Origin: CAZKXX01 sp964556705
Lineage (GTDB): Bacteria > Acidobacteriota > Terriglobia > UBA7540
NCBI GenBank assembly: GCA_964556705.1
Contig: CAZKXX010000014.1
Coordinates: forward strand, 1-52,788
Direction of reading: 5' to 3'
DNA length: 52,788 nucleotides
Below are positions 47,817 through 52,788 of this stretch, one piece after another (within the stretch, counting starts at the first letter, position 1; every line of letters starts with the position of its first letter). The notes under the pieces are model-generated. The model searched no databases. It had not been told where the DNA came from and worked only from the letters and a program-made list of their open reading frames with translations. Made by a program: the position numbers and the translations under genes.

Positions 47817-48296
47817 CTAGCCGGCGATCGGCGAGTCGGTCGCGCTGGCCGTCCCAGTCGAGTTCTGGCGGATCACGCCCGACTGGTCGGTGAAGTAGTA
47901 GTTGGTCCCCGTCGTACCTGGGGTCGTGGGATTGGCGTTCAGGGTATAAGTGTCAATGCGGCCAGCCACAACGGACCCAGGTGAATACACGAACGAGTAG
48001 CCGCTCTTTACGCCGCCGGCCAGAACACTGTCAATCAGTCCGGCTTCCGATGGGGTCGGAGTCGTTCCGGTGCCAGGCCCCAGCGAGGCCAGGTCCGGAC
48101 TATAGCCGGTGTTGTAGGTCGAGGCGTAGGTAATCTGCGCCGTGTTGATCGTGCGCAGTGAGCCCACCGCCGAAGCCTGATTCGCCGCAATGCGCGAACG
48201 CAGCAGGTTCGGGATGGCGATCGCGGCGATGATCAGAATGATCGCCACCACGATGAGCAACTCGATCAGCGAAAAGCCGCGCGAGTTCTTCTTCAT
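47817..48296 (-). CDS. pilA: Type IV pilin, first of a tandem pair
   Basis: 159 residues from the ATG at 48296 with AGGAGG about 11 bases upstream. The leader MKKNSRG ends in the cleavage-site glycine and is followed by FSLIELLIVVAIILIIAAIA, with Glu5. The mature part has SAVGSLRTINTAQITYASTY and a Ser/Thr/Gly/Pro-rich C-terminal half (GPGTGTTPTPSEA, NPTTPGTTGTNYYF) that would offer many sites for O-linked sugars. This is probably the major pilin: it has a strong terminator, a good ribosome-binding site and a sigma-54-like promoter. It shares the plan and many residues of the pilin downstream. Confidence 0.95.
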   Translation of the reverse strand: MKKNSRGFSLIELLIVVAIILIIAAIAIPNLLRSRIAANQASAVGSLRTINTAQITYASTYNTGYSPDLASLGPGTGTTPTPSEAGLIDSVLAGGVKSGYSFVYSPGSVVAGRIDTYTLNANPTTPGTTGTNYYFTDQSGVIRQNSTGTASATDSPIAG

Positions 48297-48365
48297 TTGC
48301 TTGTTTCCTCCTGACGATAAACGTCGAATGGTACCGAAATAGCCTTACAGTCTGATTAGAGCGAA

Positions 48366-48380
48366 GCACTTGGGTTTCCA
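48366..48380 (-). promoter_or_regulatory. Sigma-54-like promoter of the first pilin gene
   Basis: On the minus strand: TGGAAACCCAAGTGC, with GG (-24) and GC (-12) at the right spacing; GTGC replaces TTGC, and the -24 box is less perfect than that of the second pilin. The start would be near 48354, about 57 bases before the ATG. Confidence 0.45.
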
Positions 48381-48416
48381 TCACCGAGCGCCCGAGGCGA
48401 ATCAATTCTTGACTAT

Positions 48417-48447
48417 AAGTGACTGATACCAAAGCAGATAGTCACTT
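48417..48447. promoter_or_regulatory. Inverted repeat upstream of the pilin promoter, possible activator site
   Basis: AAGTGACT (48417-48424) and AGTCACTT (48440-48447), a perfect 8-bp dyad with a 15-base centre. It lies about 63-93 bases upstream of the predicted pilin start, the usual range for an enhancer-type site of a sigma-54 activator such as PilR. The rest of the 342-base gap (48297-48638) shows no gene. Confidence 0.35.
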
Positions 48448-48638
48448 GGCTCGAGCCTTCGCGACTGTTTCAGGACAAGACCGCCGAGAACCCGCCTGTT
48501 TTTGTCGAATCCCAGTGACAGAAAGTGTCAGCCTCTCAGTTGAGTTCGAAGCTTCCGAGCGCGGGAGTTCTTCCACTCCGACAATAATCAATCCCACCAT
48601 TCGTTATGCCTGAAGTCGAGTGAAGTCCCCGCAGCGGG

Positions 48639-50477
48639 TCATTCTTGCGAGGCAACGGGGGCGGGTGAATCGTTCCCCCGCTGTCCGAGTTTCAGCAGTT
48701 GAGCCGCCGCCTCGGAGTTTTCTGGATGAAGTGCCAGTTCCTTTTGGAATTCCGCGCGAGCGCCATCGCGATCACCCTTGAGCTTGAGGACCATCGCCAG
48801 CGCGAAGTGATAGCCGTACTTGTCGTCGCGGAGTGCGAGGGCGTGTCGCATGGCTCGCTCCGCTTCGCCGAGCCGGTTCTGATTGAGATGGGTCAGTCCC
48901 AGATACATGTACTGATCCGAGTCGCCGGGATTAAGCTGAATGGCCTTCAAGAACTGCGCTTCCGCGTCAGCAAGGCGTCCGATGCGGTAGTACGTGTAAG
49001 CCAGGTTGTAGGCGGCGACCCAGTAGTCAGGATGGGCAGCCCGGACTTGCTCAAGATGCTGAAGCGCTTCCTCGTAACGGCCTTGCTCCGCGAGGTGTGA
49101 CGCCAGGTTTGCCTTCGCAAACTTGTTTTGAGGAGCGTGGGCCACGGCGTGTCGAAAAAAAGTGATGTTATCGGCAAAGAAGAGACTTTGAGAGGCCGTC
49201 GAAAGAAGCAAAACGGTACCCAGCAGCGCTGCGGGGACCACTCGCGTGGTCGGATATCCGAAAATCCGGCCCCGTCCTTCGGGAATTCTTTTCGCAGCGA
49301 TCCCCACCAGCAACGCCAGGCCGACCGAGGGGAGATAGAGAAAACGGTCGTGGGCGAAATCGTCCTCGGCAAAAACGCGGATATCCAGCAGCGGCAAGAG
49401 CGGGAGGGCGAGCAGCGCCAAAGCCACCGCCACCTGCCGCGAGCGTTTCGCACCCCAAAGCAGCGGCCCTAAGACGGCGAGCGAAGCAAGTGCGGGAAAG
49501 ACAAAATGGGGCAAGTCTGGCTGGTGAACGGTCCCCAGGCTGTAAAACCCGCTCAGATCGAACGGCCAAAGCAACTGCCGTATCCAGAACCACACGAGGG
49601 ACGGCCACGTGTAGAGAACAGCAGAGAAAGGAAGGTCGGTCGGGAGATGGCGGAATCCCCCGAGCACCAGCGCCCGGGCAACAAGGTAGGGCGGGAGCAA
49701 AGCCCAGTAGGCCGCGGTTCGCCGGAGCGCAAGAACCACGCCCCGCACGCTACCCCATGACTGAGCGTCCGCCGGTTGCCGCTGGACGCGCGTCCATTCC
49801 CAGACGCCGGCGAGCAAGGGGAAAACGACGGCCGTTTCCTTCGCCAGCATCGCTCCCGTCTGGCAGACGAGCGCCAGTCCCAGCCACTTTCGCCGCTCCT
49901 GTTCGCGCCATTTCAGGTGGCATAAGAAGGCAAGCAAGAACGGCACGGCGAACAGCGGCTCGGTGAGACCCGAAATCCAGGCGACCGCTTCAATGTGGAC
50001 CGGATGGACTCCGAAAATAAGCGCCGCAATTCCCGCCGCCAGGTCGTTGCCGAGAAGTCGTAAGGCGAGCCGGAAAACCAGAAACGTCGCCGCGAGATGG
50101 AGCAGCAACGTGGTGAGGTGCCACGCCCAGGCTTGCGTTCCGAAGAGGGCGTAGTTCAACCGCACCCAGAGCAGGCAGAACGGACGGTAGTAATTTCCGG
50201 CCATTCCCGGAAATACGGAACTCCAATAATGTTCCGTGAAGTATCTGGGGACGTCTTTCCAGGACTGGACGATGGGGTTCTCAAGGATCAGCGGCCGGTC
50301 GTCGTAAACGAAGTCGAAGGTGAGCGTTGCGCTGTAGGCGAGAAACGTCAGAGAGAGGACGACGAGAATGAGGAGCGCAGAACTCCGATTTCGAGCCGCA
50401 CTCCCGCGCTCAGTTTCCTTCCCGCGTGTGGACTTGGCGATGAGGGGCCCCGCTTCGCTCATATCCCGAGCGGTCAT
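48639..50477 (-). CDS. TMTC-like GT-C membrane protein with TPRs (second of three)
   Basis: 612 residues if started at the ATG at 50477; ATG at 50462 and an upstream frame to 50528 are alternatives, none with a strong ribosome-binding site. About ten membrane segments are followed by four or five TPRs (YWVAAYNLAYTYYRIGRLAD and similar). The acidic loop motif is FVYDDRPLILENPIV, followed by GNYYRPFCLL, HPVHIEAVAWISGLTE and AKETAVVFPL, the blocks shared with the other two proteins. It is probably a lipid-sugar-dependent glycosyltransferase acting outside the inner membrane. It lies directly upstream of the pilins, so pilin is a plausible acceptor. Confidence 0.83.
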   Translation of the reverse strand: MTARDMSEAGPLIAKSTRGKETERGSAARNRSSALLILVVLSLTFLAYSATLTFDFVYDDRPLILENPIVQSWKDVPRYFTEHYWSSVFPGMAGNYYRPFCLLWVRLNYALFGTQAWAWHLTTLLLHLAATFLVFRLALRLLGNDLAAGIAALIFGVHPVHIEAVAWISGLTEPLFAVPFLLAFLCHLKWREQERRKWLGLALVCQTGAMLAKETAVVFPLLAGVWEWTRVQRQPADAQSWGSVRGVVLALRRTAAYWALLPPYLVARALVLGGFRHLPTDLPFSAVLYTWPSLVWFWIRQLLWPFDLSGFYSLGTVHQPDLPHFVFPALASLAVLGPLLWGAKRSRQVAVALALLALPLLPLLDIRVFAEDDFAHDRFLYLPSVGLALLVGIAAKRIPEGRGRIFGYPTTRVVPAALLGTVLLLSTASQSLFFADNITFFRHAVAHAPQNKFAKANLASHLAEQGRYEEALQHLEQVRAAHPDYWVAAYNLAYTYYRIGRLADAEAQFLKAIQLNPGDSDQYMYLGLTHLNQNRLGEAERAMRHALALRDDKYGYHFALAMVLKLKGDRDGARAEFQKELALHPENSEAAAQLLKLGQRGNDSPAPVASQE

Positions 50478-50546
50478 CCTATCGCAGCGACCGGGCCGGT
50501 GACACGCCGGCTTGTCTCCAGCGTCCACCGGCGTTCCAAGTCAGAG

Positions 50547-52721
50547 TCAAGGCCGCTCCCTTTCTTTGAACATCCTTTCCAGCTCTTCGAGCACCGTATC
50601 GGCGGACGAGTCATGCGCGCGCAGAGCCTGAGCCTCGTCGAGCGCCTTCCGCGCCCGCTCGCGGTCGCCCGCCATCCAATGCGCCCTCGCCAGTTCCGCG
50701 CGAGCCAGCGCCGATTGGGGCTGAAGCTGCGCCGCTTTCCCAAGGCTTTCGATAGCGTCGTCGTACTGTTGAAGCTTGCGGGCCAGAATCCCCCGGCGAA
50801 AATGCGCGTTGGCGGAGTCCGGGAGCGCCCGAGTGGCGGCGCGATAGACTTCGAGCGCAGCCGTCAGGTCGCCGCGTTCCTCGTAAACTCCCGCCAGGTT
50901 CAGATAGGCCGCTTCGTGCCGGGGTTCGAGCTCAATCGCCCGGCGCAGATGACGTTCGCTTTCCTCAAAAGCCGGGGTCCGCGCCAGAGCCATTCCCAGG
51001 TTGCTGTGCGCGTCGGCGTAATCGGGATTGGCGCGCAGAGCGCGTCGGAACATTTCCTGAGCTTCCTTCTGCCGCCCCTCCGCCAAGGCCAGCAAGCCGA
51101 GGTTATTCAACGCTTCGGCGAAGTGCGGGTTCCGCTTCAAGGCTTCCGAATAGAGGTCGCGAGCCAAAGCGCGATTTCCACGGCTCAATTCCAGCGTCGC
51201 CCAGGCGTAATAAAGTGGCGCAAAGTGCGGCGTGGCGGCGGCGCCCCTTCGGAGCACGGCCCGCGCTCCTTCGACCTGGCCGTCGTCCATGAGCACACCC
51301 GCGAGGTTCACGTACGCCTCCGGCAGGTAAGGGCCGAGCGCCAGCGCGCGCACGTAGGCGGGCCGGGCCAGGTCCCGCCGGCCCTGAAGGCGGTACGCGT
51401 TGCCTAGATAAATGTGATACGGCGCGGCCTCCGGCACGGTGCGAACGGTTGCGGTGGCCAGTACGAAGTCATTTTTCCAGTCCGGCAAACGAACCGCCGT
51501 GCGCACTGTGAAAGCGATGAGGATCGCACCGCCCAGAGCAAACTCCGGCCATCGCCGGCTTCCCTGCTCGCCCAAACGTGTCAAACCCAGCCCCGCAAGC
51601 CACGCCAGTCCCACCGACGCCAGGTAAACGTAACGTTCGCCGTACGCTGAAACGCTCAAGACTCGCACGTCGAGGGCCGGAGCGAGCATCACCGGAAACC
51701 ACAGCGCCGCAAACGCCGCCGCGGGCGCGCGCTTGACGAGCAAAACGAACGCCAGGCCGCACAGCGCGAGCGTCGCCGCGCCGAGCAGAACGAAAGGGTC
51801 CCAGGCGCTTGCGGGGACGGCGAAGGGCTGGAAGAAGGTCAGGCGCGCGGGCCAGACGAGCACGTGCGCGTACTCGCCGAGCAGGCTCAGCGCGGAGAGA
51901 GCCACTTCCTCGATTCCCAGGCCGGGCCGCGTACGGGGAGCAAACGCGCCTCCGAAAACCAACCAGCGCAGCGCCAGGTATGCGCCCGCCACAAGCAGCG
52001 TGGGGCCGTACCGCGGAAGCGCCTCAGCAAGTCCTCCCACGCGTCGCCGCCGGCAGAGATGCTCGTAGGCAACCAGCATGACAGGCAGCAGCAGCGCCGC
52101 CTCTTTGGTGAGCACCGCCAGCGCGAAAAATCCCGCCGCGCCCCAGGCGCGCCAACGCGGGGGCGGCGAAGGGTTTTCCTCAGGTCCGACATAGACGACG
52201 AGCGCGAGCAGCAGAAAGAACGCGGCCAGAAGGTCGCCGATGCCGAACACCGGCGCCACACTTTCGACGCGCAGCGGGTGCGCGCCGAACAGCAGCGCCG
52301 CCCACACCATCCCCCGCGTCCGCTCCCACAGTCGGACGCCCAGGCGGTAAACCAGCACCATCACCGCCGCGTGGACGAGCACGTTCACCAGATGAAATAG
52401 TCCCGGGCGGAGGCCGAAAAGCGAGCGCTCGGCGAGGAACGTCAACTGGACGAGAGGCCGGTAGAACCCGATCGTCCCTTCGATTCCCTGGGAACTCCAG
52501 AAACCCTGCGTGAAAATCTCCTTCAGATAACTCGTGCTTCGAACGAACGGGTTGTTGACGATGAGAATCCAGTCGTCCACGACGAAGTCGTAGCCGGTGG
52601 TCGCGATGAAGAGGAGGAGACCGAAGGAGAACAAGAGGAGCTCGACGCGGCAACGCAGGCGGAAGCCAGGCGCCTCGCTCGCGGCAGCCACGCCCTCGGG
52701 TCCTGGGGGACTAGAGGCCAT
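50547..52721 (-). CDS. TMTC-like GT-C membrane protein with TPRs (third of three)
   Basis: 724 residues from the ATG at 52721, which lies inside the end of the PilR-like gene (11-base overlap), so the two are co-transcribed. About ten membrane segments (28-420) and then seven or eight TPRs, the longest array of the three. The acidic motif is FVVDDWILIVNNPFV, then GFYRPLVQL, HPLRVESVAPVFGIGD and TKEAALLLPVM. Loop and repeat layout match GT-C glycosyltransferases of the TMTC kind; activity is inferred. Direct coupling to a pilus regulator links it to pili. Confidence 0.83.
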   Translation of the reverse strand: MASSPPGPEGVAAASEAPGFRLRCRVELLLFSFGLLLFIATTGYDFVVDDWILIVNNPFVRSTSYLKEIFTQGFWSSQGIEGTIGFYRPLVQLTFLAERSLFGLRPGLFHLVNVLVHAAVMVLVYRLGVRLWERTRGMVWAALLFGAHPLRVESVAPVFGIGDLLAAFFLLLALVVYVGPEENPSPPPRWRAWGAAGFFALAVLTKEAALLLPVMLVAYEHLCRRRRVGGLAEALPRYGPTLLVAGAYLALRWLVFGGAFAPRTRPGLGIEEVALSALSLLGEYAHVLVWPARLTFFQPFAVPASAWDPFVLLGAATLALCGLAFVLLVKRAPAAAFAALWFPVMLAPALDVRVLSVSAYGERYVYLASVGLAWLAGLGLTRLGEQGSRRWPEFALGGAILIAFTVRTAVRLPDWKNDFVLATATVRTVPEAAPYHIYLGNAYRLQGRRDLARPAYVRALALGPYLPEAYVNLAGVLMDDGQVEGARAVLRRGAAATPHFAPLYYAWATLELSRGNRALARDLYSEALKRNPHFAEALNNLGLLALAEGRQKEAQEMFRRALRANPDYADAHSNLGMALARTPAFEESERHLRRAIELEPRHEAAYLNLAGVYEERGDLTAALEVYRAATRALPDSANAHFRRGILARKLQQYDDAIESLGKAAQLQPQSALARAELARAHWMAGDRERARKALDEAQALRAHDSSADTVLEELERMFKERERP

Positions 52722-52788
52722 ATTTCTTGGCGTAGTGGCGGAAGGAGCGGTAGGACATGCGAAGAAGTTCGGCGGCGCGCGTGCGAAC
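52711..52788 (-). CDS. Sigma-54-dependent response regulator, PilR-like, C-terminal end
   Basis: Only the last 25 codons and the TAG (52711-52713) are in the window; the gene continues past 52788. The visible residues, RTRAAELLRMSYRSFRHY then AKKYGL, are the Fis-type helix-turn-helix that ends NtrC-family activators and closely resemble the end of PilR. A PilR would be expected to act with sigma-54 at the two pilin promoters found at 47589 and 48366. The assignment to PilR and not another NtrC-type regulator rests on this short end and on context. Confidence 0.7.
   Translation of the reverse strand, partial: VRTRAAELLRMSYRSFRHYAKKYGL

Overview
The window is GC-rich (about 65% by eye) and densely coding, and it reads as chromosome from a Gram-negative, heterotrophic, pilus-bearing bacterium. 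The best fit is Acidobacteriota. This is an inference from gene content: tandem type IV pilins of the SLRTINTAQITYAST type, secreted proteins with a PSLG(D/E)LAR motif, a split methylmalonyl-CoA mutase, a GxxExxY gene, several GT-C/TPR (TMTC-like) membrane proteins and abundant REP palindromes. There is no ribosomal RNA to confirm it.

Layout. 1-3446: the 3' end of a TolC-type gene, a Tat-exported SMP-30 lactonase and a double-PilZ protein with a zinc ribbon. 3567-8127: acyl-CoA metabolism, namely the mutase large subunit, an inserted GxxExxY cassette bounded by 27-bp inverted repeats, the mutase B12 subunit, an enoyl-CoA hydratase-like protein, a small unknown and a thioesterase. 8236-11718: two glycosyltransferases, the prepilin peptidase and a PAS protein. 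11708-17122 (minus strand): a three-gene c-di-GMP signalling operon of REC-HD-GYP, hybrid histidine kinase and REC-PilZ. 17355-20896: purQ and a purS-purL fusion. 21194-22451: two tandem secreted coiled-coil paralogues. 22513-26133: menG-aroB and divergent nadB. 26188-29135: tatA-tatC, an M28 peptidase and terC.

29333-34311 is an accessory island. It holds a GIY-YIG nuclease, a REP-associated tyrosine transposase (RAYT), a type IIG restriction-methylase and many REP/BIME palindromes. REPs lie inside the methylase reading frame and supply the stop codons of two genes. A fragment of a second restriction gene is left beside the nuclease gene. 34583-39781 is housekeeping: a CtpA-type protease, tRNA-Ala(CGC) next to an AlaX-type tRNA-Ala editing protein, threonine synthase and a HAD phosphatase.

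39793-52788 (all minus strand) looks like a type IV pilus locus: the C-terminus of a PilR-like sigma-54 activator, two GT-C/TPR proteins, two pilins with good matches to sigma-54 promoters, and a PilH/PilI-like ABC transporter. Tightly packed genes for two TPR proteins, a PAP2 enzyme, a third GT-C/TPR protein and a LolA-like carrier follow. With the prepilin peptidase at 10248 and the c-di-GMP modules, the window carries much of the machinery for making, regulating and possibly glycosylating pili.
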